Assembly: GCA_963082975.1 (NCBI GenBank)
Contig: OY720346.1
Coordinates: 36,173,787-36,237,786, forward strand
Origin: Labia minor
Taxonomy: Eukaryota; Arthropoda; Insecta; Dermaptera; Spongiphoridae
Reading direction: 5' to 3'
DNA: 64,000 bases
Part shown: piece after piece, positions 37,754-49,800 of the stretch
Numbering within the stretch: position 1 is the first letter of the stretch
How the letters are laid out: every line of letters starts with the position of its first letter
The notes under the pieces: generated by a model
The model's input: only the letters and a program-made list of their open reading frames with translations
Databases searched by the model: none
Told to the model about the DNA's origin: nothing
Program-made: the position numbers and the translations under genes

Positions 37754-38923
37754 ATGTCTGTTGATCGTTTAGATATGATCATTTTTGGCCTAACAGGCTA
37801 TACTGGAAATTATGCGGCCCGACAATTAGTCAAATTTACAAAAGAAAGACCTAATTTCAAATGGGCTGTGGCTGGAAGGAATAAAAAAAAATTACAACAA
37901 GCATTAGAAATAGTAGAAGAAAGAACAGGTATCTTTTTATATTTTGGCAATTTAACCCACACTCTTTTCCTTATTAATTAACTCCATTCTTCCAACCGTC
38001 TTTATTTCAATTATTTTATTGAATCATAATTATTGCACGTTTTTTGAAGCCATTATCTATTAAATCATAAAAATACACTCAAAACAAGTTTTTATTTTTA
38101 TTTTGGGGCATATTCAATGACTATCTCAATGCTGACTTCAATAACTTCCATTTCCTTGATAGAAGGACGATCCTTCAGACAAAAAGGGTTGGTAGACATC
38201 GCAGAAATTACCTTCCAATAAATGATTGTCGAAGAGTTTGTGGGGGTCCCATCCAACTAATGTCCACACCTTACTGAAAATTTTCAGTCGACGGACAATG
38301 GTGGATTAATCGACATTGAACTGCTCGACCAACATCCTGGTGGTCAAACTTTCATCTTCTTCTACAGCTGGTAAAAGGGCTAACTCCTCAAAATTCAATG
38401 GTCAACCTTTTCCTGGCTTGACCTCCAAGCTTTTATCACCAGATTTAAGCGAATTTTTTTGAACAACAGTAATAGTAGAAATGATCTGCTGAATAAGGTT
38501 ATTTAAACAAAAAGTAAACTAGTAAACTAAAATATTCAATTAAAATTCTTGCTCAAAAAACGTGCATTAATTATTTATTTATTAATTATTTACAAAACAT
38601 TAATATAATAAGAAAAGTATTTTTTTAAGGTGAAAAATATGTGAAAGATATTGAAATAATAATTGCTGATACAAATGATCAAGATTCATTAATCAATATG
38701 GCAAAAAGAGCAAATGTGCTAATTAATTGTGTGGGACCTTTTATGAAATATGGTGAAAGTGTTGTTAAGGCATGCATAGAAGCTAAAACACATTATTTAG
38801 ATATTACAGGTGAAGCACCGGTAAGTTTATTATTATCATCTAAATACAGACTCGAAATATTCTAAAAACTATTTTTGGGTTCTGTTATATCTTATCTTAT
38901 CTTAACTTATTATACTAGCCAAA

Positions 38924-38962
<39 letters not shown>

Positions 38963-41379
38963 GTATTTTTGAATTAATTTATTAATTCATATTAGGTTGG
39001 TGCATATGAAATGTTGGATTTTTAAGTCAATATATAAAACTGCATATATTTTTTCACAAGTTGTTTATTTAATCAAAATATGCTCCATTCGCTTCAATAC
39101 ACTTTTCCCAGCCGGACTTTAAAGCATACATGCCTGTCATAAAAAAATTCTGATCTTTAGAATCAATAAATTCAGATATCGATTTTTTCAGGCTTTTTTA
39201 ATTTTCATACTGTTTAGTTCGTAGAAAGAGATCCAAATGTTTAAAAAAATTAAAATCGGTTGGCGAGAGATCGGGTGAATGGGCTGAGTGCTGCAAAACT
39301 TCATATTTAAATTCAATTAATTTCGCAATTGTTCTATGCGAAGTATGCTGCAGAGCATTGTCGTGAAGAAGTAATGGGCCATGCCGATTAACGGGCGATG
39401 GGCGTATAATTTTCAATGCAATATCGTTATATGGTCAACTTCCATCCTTGTAGCAAGTTCCCTCGTGGATACAGTTCGCTTCCACCAATGCCTTCAGAAC
39501 ATCATTTTTCACGGTTGTTTCGGGTCTTCCTCGCAGTTTGTTTTGCAGTGAAAAATCACCAGACCGAAAGTTTTCAAACCAACGGTGCACTTTTCAATCG
39601 CGTTAACAGTTTTTATAAACGCCGAGTTTATGTTGCGTGCAGCTTTTGCAGCATTATTACCAAGTTTATACTCGTACAAAAAAATTACCCCAATATCGGT
39701 TGAATTCATATCAGTACAAAATTCAAAACAAATAACAAAAAGGAACACTTTTGAGAAAATCTCCTTTGGTGAAATCTATTCTGGCGATAGACAGTACGAC
39801 TATAAACGAGGTTATGCCAAAAACAAAAGCATTACGAAAACAGAAAGAGAAACGTTTGCACGTAAAAAAATCCGACATTTCATATGCACCAACCTAATAT
39901 TTTCCCCTTGCCATCCTTTTTTAATTGAAAATGTATTAATATTTTTTTATATTTAAAATATTTTAAAATTTTTTATTTAATTTCGATATAAAATTAAAAA
40001 TATTTATTTTAATAATATTTTAGAATCAAATTACGAAATATATTTATTAATCTTTCACCAAAAAAAATCTAAAAGTTATTTTATTTCTCTTGCAAACATT
40101 GTAAGTTTATTTTTGATATTTTAAAAACAATTTTTTAATCTGTCGTTTAATTAATTTTGTTAATTCTTGTAAATTTTTATTAATTAATTTTATGTTTTTT
40201 TAATCTATTTTCGCGTTTATTTTTTATATTTATCTATCTCTGTGGCTCTACGGAACTCAAAAGGTCTTGGCCGCAGCAACCACACCCCACCAGTCCTTAT
40301 CCTCTCCCATCTCTCTCACGTCCCTTCCGACATTATCCACCCAGAAATTAAATTTTTATTAAATTATTAATTATTAATTTATATATAGTTATTCATTGTT
40401 CTTTTATTAATTAATTTTTAGATAGTTTTATAATTTTTAATATTTTTTCACTAAAATATTATTTAAATTTTATTAATATTATTTATTATTATTGAGGTCC
40501 CCAATTTCCATTAATTTTAATCAGATTGATGCAATGATGTAACATTTAATAATTGTAATAAATAATTAAAGAATTGTATATCAATATTTTTTCAAGGGTC
40601 GAGCGATAGCTCGGTGTTACAGGTAAATTTTGGAAATCTCTGTTATAAGATATGAGTATATCTTATGACAGAGATTTCCAAAATTTTAACACTTATATAT
40701 ACAGGGCTGGGCAGTAACGCGTTACAAGTAACGGCGTTCCGCCCCTGTTACTTTTTATAACGGGAACTGTAACTTCCTCAAAATAAAAAGAAGGTAACGA
40801 GTAACGAGATCCTCCCGATTTTTTTTTTAATTTCGCGTTTTGACAATTTCCGGAAAACTTCGAAAGAGTTCGGGGTGTTATGGAAAGCGGCCTTCACGAA
40901 ATGAACCATACGGCATATTGCTAGCGACCGTGTAACCTATATGACAATTTTTTAATGGAAAGGACGTGAAAATTTGTTAGATTTTTAATTTGTGTCTTTT
41001 ATGAAAGATAAAAAAAAATATTAACTCCATAGAAAATTACCCCACATTAAAAAAATTATTTATTAAATTTAATACTCATTTAAACTCATCTGTGCCAGTA
41101 GAAAGGTTATTTTCTTTTGCATCATATATACATGCCCCCTCTAGATCTTCTTTATCTGACGAATTGTTTGAACAATTAGTTTTTTTGAAAGGAAATCAAA
41201 TTTTTTTCTCTGATAATATTGATTGACAGTATTATTAGCACTTAAATTGTTTACCCAGGTAAGCTCCTCGAAGTAAACAAGAAATATTATTTTTTTAAGG
41301 AACTGTAACGTTAAGAGTAACGCGTTCCAGGAACTTGTAACTGTATCGAGTTCCTCAAAAAATGAGGAACGGCCCAGCC

Positions 41380-41420
<41 letters not shown>

Positions 41421-44400
41421 CCTTCCTTTTAATGTAATAAAATAATACAAGATACAAATATTTTTGGAATTAAAAAAAAACAAAATATTGGTACAATTTA
41501 AAGAATAATAAGAAATCTACTTGTTAATGTTTTTCTAAACTATTAAAAAAATTTGTAAAAAAAGAGTTTGTTTATTAATATTGTTTTATGAAGAAAATAC
41601 ATTATTATATTCCTCTTAATATTATCACAACATCTAGTTATGAAAACTCTCTCTTATAATACATAGTTGATATTTATAATTATTAGAAGATTAAATTTAA
41701 TCAGTTATTTTGACATAAGATTTTTGTCTGCGAATGGAGGAAGCGATAATAAAATTTAAATTAATTGTTTATTTTTTATTTTATTTTTTTAGTTTGTAAA
41801 TGAAATGAAAAAGAAATATGATGATGCAGCTCAAAAGAATAATGTGTTAATTATTAATGCATGTGGATTTGATACAATACCTGCTGATCTTGGTGTTGTT
41901 TTTGCCGAGCAAAATTTTGATGGTAAAATAATATAGCTTAATTATTAAAATTAATTATTAAATTTATTATAATTTATCATTTTAGCATTATTAGTATATA
42001 TTATGTGGATGTTTTTTTGAATTTCTATTTATTTTAAAATTATACAGTTAATATAGAAAATAAGTTCAGGAAGTGGATTACATTAATGTATTTAAGTATA
42101 TACATATTTATAAAATGTTATTCTCGCTTTCCCAATGAAATGTTATATCACTTATTTATTTTATTTTATTAATTATTTAAATTATAAATTTATCTTTTCC
42201 ATTATCTTATAATAAATAATAAAGAAATAAAATTAGCAAATAAAAATGAAAAACACTATTTGAAAGCCTCAAATTCTAATTCAATTATTTTTATCTTCAT
42301 AACTGAAATTTATGCACCTTTAAGGGTTTATTTTTTAATATCTAATGAATATATTTATGTAATTTGTTAATAATTAAAGTGAATTTCTAGCTTACTATAC
42401 ATATTTACTTCACTTTCACTAATATAATAATATTTTCGAAAATATATAAATTAAAATTGACGACACTCATCCATAGTATAATAGATCAATCTCATTTTTT
42501 TCTGATTACTCTTGATAATAAATTAAAAATATTACTAATTACTAATTTGTAAATAAAAAAAAATAGTCATAATAACAATTATTATATTTTTAATTTAGTT
42601 AATTATTTTAAGTATAATATCTTATATATTTATAATATTATTTTTTTAATTTTATTTTAATATTTTTTCAGGACAAATAAATTCCATCGAAAATTATCTA
42701 TATCCTGATTTTCTTGAAAAGAATAAAGTAGGTTATCATATAAATGTGTATATATATATTTATCATTCTTTTTTCTATATATTATAATATATATAATACT
42801 TATATTCTATATAATAATTACTTAATAATTTAATAAGATAAAAAAAATTAGGTCTATTTATTTATTTAAATTGTTAATAATATTAATGTTCATTAATTAA
42901 TTACTTTTCATTTCGAAGCAATCCATATTTTTGTTGTTATTTATTGAAATTAATAAATCCCTATACTAGAGAGAAGTCCGTATAGTCAAGTATAATGTGT
43001 TTGATTTTACATAAGTTTTAGAATGAAGAACATAAAAAGATGAATGATAAATAGGCAGATGTTAATGTGTTAATAAACATTCAATAATAATAATGAGAAA
43101 AATATAATAAATTATTTTTATTACATTTATTAATTTCTTTATACAGATATATTGGTATAACTTGAATAATTATATGAATTTATAAAATTAAAAATTATTT
43201 TATCGAACCAAAAATCCGAATTTGAAATTTCAAGAAATATTTATATACCTATGTACTATGTATATACTTTAAAGTTTCTATATAAAAAAAATTATATTTA
43301 ACGGATGGTCTGTGTTATATTTAGAAAAGACCTTTGAGTGGACAGAGGAAATGGTACAGATGGTACACAGTAGATACAAAAATTAAATTATATTAAATTT
43401 TTGAAATTTAGCAAAAAATAAATATTAAATAATTACTTAATATAGATAATTTTATAATTTATTTTTACAGAAAGGTCCACAATTTAATATTGGTACATGG
43501 GATTCTATATTGGCGGCATTTACATTGAAAGATTTAATTTCTACAATGCGAATGAAGTGTATTAAAAGTAAAAAGTTACCACAATATACACCCCCACTTA
43601 AATCCAGGTAAGGAAATAATAATAAATAATATTCTTCAAATTTTTTTGATAAAAGATATGTATTTAAGAACAAAACTCATAATTTCTAAATTTAATTTAC
43701 CTCAAAATAACCAAATTATAAATTTTAACTGAATCTCTAGTTCAAATTTGAAAATATACAATAAATTCAAATTAATGACAGATATGAGTCCATCAAATTT
43801 TAAGGAATTTAAATTATTTGATTCAAATATAAATATTTTACTATTCCCTTTAATTTTTCATTGAACCCTGAACTTTCCTATAAAATATTTTTATAATAAT
43901 ATAATAATAATATATTTTTTATAATATATAAATAATATTTTTTAGATCACTCTTTCATTATAATAAAATTTTAAATTTATGGGCTCTTCCATTTCCTGGC
44001 ATGGATACTGGTAATGTAATACAAACACAAGAATATTTGTTTAATAATGAACGTAAACGGCCAATTCAATTTCGAATGTATGTAACATTAGGCGGATTTT
44101 TTAGAACATTAATATTGGCAATATTAGGTTTAATAACTTTAACATTAACTATGCTTCCATTTGGTGTTAAATTATTGTTGAAAGTAGGTATACATATTTA
44201 TTTATTTTTTTTATTTTTTTTCTATTTAAGAATTAAGAATTAATTTATTAATTATTTTAGTATCCATCCTTTTTTTCATTTGGTTATTTTGATCGTGATC
44301 ATTTGCCAAATGAAGAAGATAATAAAAACGTTATTTTTTCATTTAATATGATTGCTGAAGGATGGAAAGAGAAACTTGCAGAACCAACAGACCAATATAC

Positions 44401-45397
44401 ATATCCACCAAATCAAAGAGTTATCTTTAAGGTATTGATTCATTTATTTATTATATTTTCACCATTTTTAAAAATCCATGATATGATGATAATAATAAAT
44501 TTTAGAATTATGTACTAATATAATATAAGTTATAATGACGATTCTAATATTTAATGGAAAAAGATGAGTCAAATTTTGTGATGAGATGGTAGTTACAGTA
44601 AAGACGATATTATTTTTTTAACTCCAATATAATTTATATCATGACAATTCTATTAATAAAAATGTATTTTTCTTCAATTATTTAGGTCGATAGAAATATT
44701 TATATTATATTATTTAGACAAACCAAATATCCAAGGCTGTGGAGCCATATACAAAATGATCGGCTCAGGCTCCGACCCGGCTCTGGCTAAATTAAATTAA
44801 AATATAATATAGAAGTATGAGCCAAGCCAGGTAGGAGCCAGAATAGGTTAATTTTTACATGACTCCACAGCCATAAAAATGTTCAATTTTTTGAAATTAT
44901 CTTAAAAAGAACGAAGTCAGTTATAAAATCATTGAAAATTTGATTAGATCTATAAAAAAAAAGAAAATTTAACTTCCAATGCTTCATTTTACCTAAAATG
45001 ACTTATTACTCATTACCTGCTACTTATTAATTATTTTTGCTCAAAAAACTTATGTACAGATTTGAATCTAATTTATATTTTTGGTTTACTTTTGTATTAT
45101 TTTAGGTGAGTGGTATAGATCCTGCATATTATACAACATCAACAGCATTAATTTTAGCTGGATTAATAGTTATCGATGAAAAGAATAAAATTCCCAAGTA
45201 CGTAAATTTAAAATAAATTTATATATATATATTATATAAGTCTCATACTCTCTTTTAATAAATACTACAATGTAATTGTTATTTCTTATAGTGGTGGTGT
45301 ATTAACAGCTGGAAGTGTTTTTTCAAATACATCATTAATTGAGAAACTGAATAAAAATTGTTTGAAATTTGAAATTGTATCCAAGACAAGCATTTAA
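37754..45397 (+). CDS. SCCPDH: Saccharopine dehydrogenase-like oxidoreductase (SCCPDH)
   Basis: Nine exons: 37754-37928, 38630-38820, 41793-41922, 42672-42727, 43471-43607, 43946-44183, 44261-44431, 45106-45197, 45292-45397; all joins in frame, 431 aa (human 429). The N-terminus has a Rossmann nucleotide-binding motif, IIFGLTGYTGNYAARQLVKF, followed by VAGRNKKKL and by NVLINCVGPFMKYGESVVKA. Family-typical later parts are NACGFDTIPADLGVVF, GTWDSILAAF, and near residues 283-309 a hydrophobic segment (TLILAILGLITLTLTMLPFG). Members associate with lipid droplets and membranes; a substrate has not been firmly established, and despite the name there is no good evidence for saccharopine oxidation. 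AATAAA follows the stop at 45447-45452. The 38821-41792 intron is unusually loaded with transposons. Confidence 0.93.
38027..38574 (-). mobile_element. Mariner-like element, internally deleted
   Basis: Inverted ends: ataattattgcacgtttttt (left) and, on minus from the right, ataattaatgcacgtttttt. The minus strand encodes mid-N-terminal mariner transposase: NSLKSGDKSLEVKPGKGRPL, EDESLTTRMLVEQFNVDQST and IVRRLKIFSKVW (second helix-turn-helix and linker). The catalytic DDD/D domain is missing. Related in ends and sequence to the fold-back element at 34371-34932. Sits in the SCCPDH intron 37929-38629. Confidence 0.75.
38992..39897 (-). mobile_element. Mariner element with intact inverted ends and broken transposase
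   Basis: 906 bp, flanked by TA on both sides (38990-38991, 39898-39899). About 30-bp inverted ends: ttaggttggtgcatatgaaa continuing tgt(t/c)ggattttt. The minus strand carries transposase pieces in different frames: YKLGNNAAKAARNI (HTH), then VEANCIHEGT, then LLLHDNALQHTS (second catalytic Asp region) and HSAHSPDLSPTDFNFFKHL (third Asp region, D34D-like). The segment with the first catalytic Asp is missing and frames are disrupted, so it is nonautonomous; usual mariners are about 1.3 kb. Confidence 0.9.
40238..40345 (-). mobile_element. Non-LTR retrotransposon 3' fragment
   Basis: On minus the sequence resembles the C-terminal end of a reverse-transcriptase ORF (WWGVVAAAKTF). The same region recurs at 62222-62400 and 63594-63772 (tctctacagttttcgaaagt on plus), where the reading is AQDRDAWRNV then AAKNFRKL. 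About 100 bp; dead. Confidence 0.55.
40625..40686 (+). repeat. Near-perfect ~28-bp-stem palindrome in SCCPDH intron
   Basis: The left arm aaattttggaaatctctgtt, continuing ataagatat, is mirrored by the right arm atatcttatgacagagattt, continuing ccaaaatttt, around a short loop (gagt). One mismatch or wobble is seen. It sits directly upstream of the hAT element. It could fold as an RNA hairpin, or be a tiny palindromic MITE. Confidence 0.7.
40702..41382 (+). mobile_element. hAT element, internally deleted, with dimerisation-domain remnant
   Basis: 681 bp. Inverted ends CAGGGCTGGGC (40702) and its complement ending at 41382, both bordered by TATATATA (8 bp, as expected for hAT, although the right side continues as a TA microsatellite). 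Near 41090-41215 the plus strand encodes SVPVERLFSFASYIHAPSRS then LSDELFEQLVFLKGNQ, the hAT C-terminal dimerisation region. The rest of the transposase is gone. Confidence 0.85.
44735..44872. mobile_element. Short nonautonomous hAT-like element in SCCPDH intron
   Basis: Inverted ends ggctgtggagccatatacaa and, on minus from the right, ggctgtggagtcatgtaaaa. Internal gctcc/ggagc repeats (ctcaggctccgacccggctc). The GGCTGTGGAGTC end is a recurrent form in arthropod hAT-type elements. About 138 bp, noncoding. Confidence 0.65.
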
Positions 45398-46812
45398 ACA
45401 CATTGATAATAGAATACCTATTATTTTTTATATTTTTTAATTTCTCAATAAATATAGTTTTTATTTTAATCCCTATTTATTTCTTTTATGTGAATCCTAT
45501 AATTCTAATCCGTTATACTATTTTTATTTTAATTTTCTAATATTATATTTTTAATAATCCATAAAAATAAAAATAAACTACAAAATAAATTTTAAAAAAT
45601 AATATAAAATTCAATCCTAAAATTGATGAAAAGAAGACATTGTATATTTATAGAAAAGGGAAAAGAAAAAAATTTGTAAAAATTTATTTATGAAGAAATT
45701 TGGCAATTGAGTGGTGGATAAATTTTGAATAAAGGGAAATTGAAAGAAATGACACCTAAATATAGGCAAGAATGCAGCTAAGAATTTTTGGTAGTATCAG
45801 AAAAATAATATGGACACGTAAGTTAAATTAAAATAATATATATAATCGAAATAAGACCAATGAGTAAATATTCATCTCTTTTCTATTTTCATTTAGTTAG
45901 AAACTTGAATTGATAAATGAAAAAAAAATAGTGAAGCTTAATATCATGTAATGTTGCAAATTCTAGTTCATTTTTTAATAATAATAAAAGATATATAAAA
46001 ATAAAATAAAAGATCATTATTTTTTATTTATTTATTTGTTTTTTTTTCTATTTACAAAATATTTTAATAATCATCTCTCTAGATAGTGATAATGATGATT
46101 TGTGATCACTGTGTGTGTTTTGTAGAAGGAAGAAAAATAAAAGGAAGTAGTGGAATAAAATTAAAGGGAATAGTAATTACACTCATGTGGAACATTTTAA
46201 CCTTTGCACTATCTCTCCTCTATAATAAAGGTCCAAACAATTAAAAATAACAAAATGATAAAATATAGAGGACTGGCTATTATACAATATATAAATAAAT
46301 ACCTATATTTATAATAATGATGATTTCTAAAGATAGTAAGTATCGACTATTACATTAACTTTCTTTTTATTAAGAAAATTTAATTGTTCAATTTAATAAG
46401 TCAATAAAAATCTTTAACAATAGTAATAATAATAATAATAATAATAACAAAAACAATATATTATGAAAATAAATATTCTATTATTAGAATTACTTTGTTT
46501 TCTTGATGATGGTATTAATGTTTTATCTCAAGGGGAAAAAAATTATATTTCTTTGAACGATCTTAAAAATGATAAATAAAAGTTATATACTGTATTTTAA
46601 CTAAGTGCGATACATCATCATCATCATTATTATATATATTTATATATATAATTTGGAGAAGAGGAATGGTGAAAAATTCTAGATTTTTTATATTTCCGAG
46701 AGTGATTTTATTGTTGGAGTTGGTGAAGTTGTTGCGAGAGAATAATAATAATAATATTAAAGGGTATTTTGTAGATTGGCGAGGACTTAGACTAGAGAAG
46801 AGTTGAGATTAT
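45398..46812. other. Intergenic: convergent 3' ends of SCCPDH and CDA2
   Basis: AT-rich 3' UTR and spacer with an (AAT/ATA)n tract at 46425-46446. No additional gene recognised. Confidence 0.6.
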
Positions 46813-49800
46813 TTATTTTTTGGCTGAAAAGCCATCGCCGGTGGGATCCAAAATCCATGGATAATTATTTGGACATTCCATGCATGTGAAGAGTCGTAAA
46901 GTTTCACCAGGTAATTCACGAGTAGTTAAAGGGCAAGCGTTTGGCAAAGAACAGTAAGGTTGTCCTTTCACATCACACTTCTCTTTCCATTCTTGGAAAT
47001 CTCTTAATGCAGTCAATTCTGTAGGATTTTGCATCCATTGAATTACCTAACAAACAAACAAGTATTATTATTAATATTTTATTATATTTTATATAAATAT
47101 AAATGATGAAAATGGTGTATTTAATTATTAACATATACTTCGATTAAATAAACTGCATAGAAATATTGATTGATAAGAATGCAATAGTTATTTTACCTGT
47201 AACATGGTGACAAAATAGACATCATTTCTGTCCAACATTTCTTCAATGAATTTAATAAGCTCATCTTTGAATTCCTTTTTGCTTTTAAGCCAGGAGGCAT
47301 GGAAATGGAGACCCAATGGTGCACGATTGGAATTGAAATGCCGATTAAAATTATGTCTCAAGAGTCGAGCAAATTGTTCACCTGTTTGAATATTAGAACA
47401 CGAGTCGACCATATGACAACCTGGCAAAGATTCATCAAAAGTAGGGTCATCTCGTCTATCTAATTCATTCATGACCATTTCCCATACTGGATGAGAACGT
47501 GATGGACAATTATGGGCGTTGCCATTACATTTATGTGGCATACGGAAATAAAGAGTATATGGCCAGATAGGCACTCGGCCTAATGGGGCTGTAATCGAGG
47601 CATCGTATACGAAAAATTGATCAGACATCATTTCAAATTGTTTATTTCCACCAACCCGCAAGTATGGTGCTCGCATTCCAATAATAGAGCCATCAGTAAT
47701 GTTAGCAAAACGTTCAATGATTAATCGGGCACCAGCCATTTCAGCCAACCAATCATCATACGACCCCTGTGTCCAATATTTCGGATCGTCCTTATGCGTC
47801 AAAGAGAATACACCAATCTCATGGCCACGTCGGTGAAGATCCTGTACCGCTGAATAATTTGTATATTTATGAGAGCCAAAAAATGTGCCACGAATTTGAC
47901 ATCCATTTGGATTTTGCCGTGCGCCATTGAAAACCTCCTCATACAAATCAATGTTATCAACATTAATTGCACCATTAAATGTGATGGTGATCATTTGTGG
48001 TACTTGATTAGGTTCAATGCTACCAGGAATACGTGTTCCATCGGCAGAACAGAAACAATCTGGCAATACACATTGCGTAGGATCACAATCTGGTGCTCGA
48101 TTCGGATCTGTCTCGACAGCTGTAAGAAAAAACAAAACAAAATATAGATAAATGTTATAAGATTTTATGTTATATTTAAACTCACAATTATAAATAAATT
48201 AAATATGTATATACAATTTTCTAATGATTTCTATTTCATATACCAGATGTGGTGAAAGACTTAATTCATTTATTTTTCTTTTCTCTTATTTTCTTTATTA
48301 AAACAAGATTATTTTCTTTTCTCTTTCTGCTTCATAAATTTATGATTAAATAAAAATAAAATAAAATTACATTCAGTAAAGTGAAACAAATCGGATCATA
48401 TTAATAGTGAAAGAAAATATATTATGTATTACGTTTTTAATACACTTCTCTTTCTTAATTTATTTCTCTTTTTCTCTTTTTATATTAATTTTGTATTATT
48501 ATATTTTATCTATAAACATTAAAAAATAAAAAATTGATATAACTAATTATATATTGAGAGAACAAATGAGAGTATAGTGGGTGTAAATTTAATGCAATAT
48601 ATGGACAATGTATACAATTTTATCACATTTGATAATAGTGTTAATAAAAGTATAATGAATAATAACAACAATAACAGATTTTTAAATAAAATAATTTATT
48701 CGTATCTAAATATAATAATTATTAAATATATATACTAAATTTCACTAGAAATCGATTTTTACATTCTTAAAAATTTCTTAATAAAAATGATATAATATTC
48801 TCTTTAAAAAAAATTTCACATTTCATTTTCTCTCATTTTAAAAGATATATATATATTCACCTATATATATATTATAAATATTCCCGGTCAGTCAATCAGA
48901 GAGAGAGAGTGAGAGACTTGCATAACCAGACAGTGAAGTGGGAATGAAAGTCGACGACATAAGTCATCAGACAAGCAAAGCAAGAGGCCTCAATTCGTTC
49001 AATACACAATCTTATTAAAAAAAAAATATTTCAAAATTTATTTTTCATTATTTATAGAGTGTACATATATGTATAATATTATATATCAATTTATAATGAT
49101 AGTTTTTAAAATTTTGATAATACATTGTTGTATATTTTGTGAGAATTTCTACTTTCATGTTTGTGCCCTTAACTTAGTGATGCTAGTAATTATTAGACAA
49201 TCGTTTTTATTTACTTAGATAATATTTGTTATTCATTTTCTATTCATTAAATAACAATTTCTTAATTATTATTTGCTATTCATATTAATTAATTTGCAAA
49301 ATATACATAATGTTTTCCACCAAATATTTGTTTATTTTGTGTTATTACATTCTAGATATATACTTGAGTATAGTATTGAACTTTGATGTATACATCACCA
49401 CTTTTAAATACATAATTCTAAATAAATAACATAAATATATATAAAAATATTAACAAATGTTGCATTAAATGGGAATAAAACTTAATTATCATTTTATTAA
49501 AATAGATTATTTAGTTTGAAAGAAATATTATATGGATTTTATTAAATAGAATTTATAATAATTTTTTCATATTGAAATAAATTAACATTATTTTAATTGA
49601 ATTCGTATATTATCCAAATTGTAATCCGCGCGTACATCTAGTTACAATAATCCAAATACTATATTAATTAATTTTTTTCAAATAGATTTGAACCAATATT
49701 ATAAATTTCAATTATTTTGTGTATTTTAATTTATTTCTAATATATTTTTTGTTTTCTTTAGAATTTTATAATTAATTAGCTGGAGTATCTCCACTCGACT

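Noticed and set aside
39416-39956. Plus-strand frames of 95 and 123 codons
   Set aside because: They are antisense to recognisable mariner transposase pieces inside a TIR-bounded element.
47869-48147. 92-codon plus-strand frame
   Set aside because: It lies opposite the conserved CDA2 catalytic exon and is only a shadow of it.
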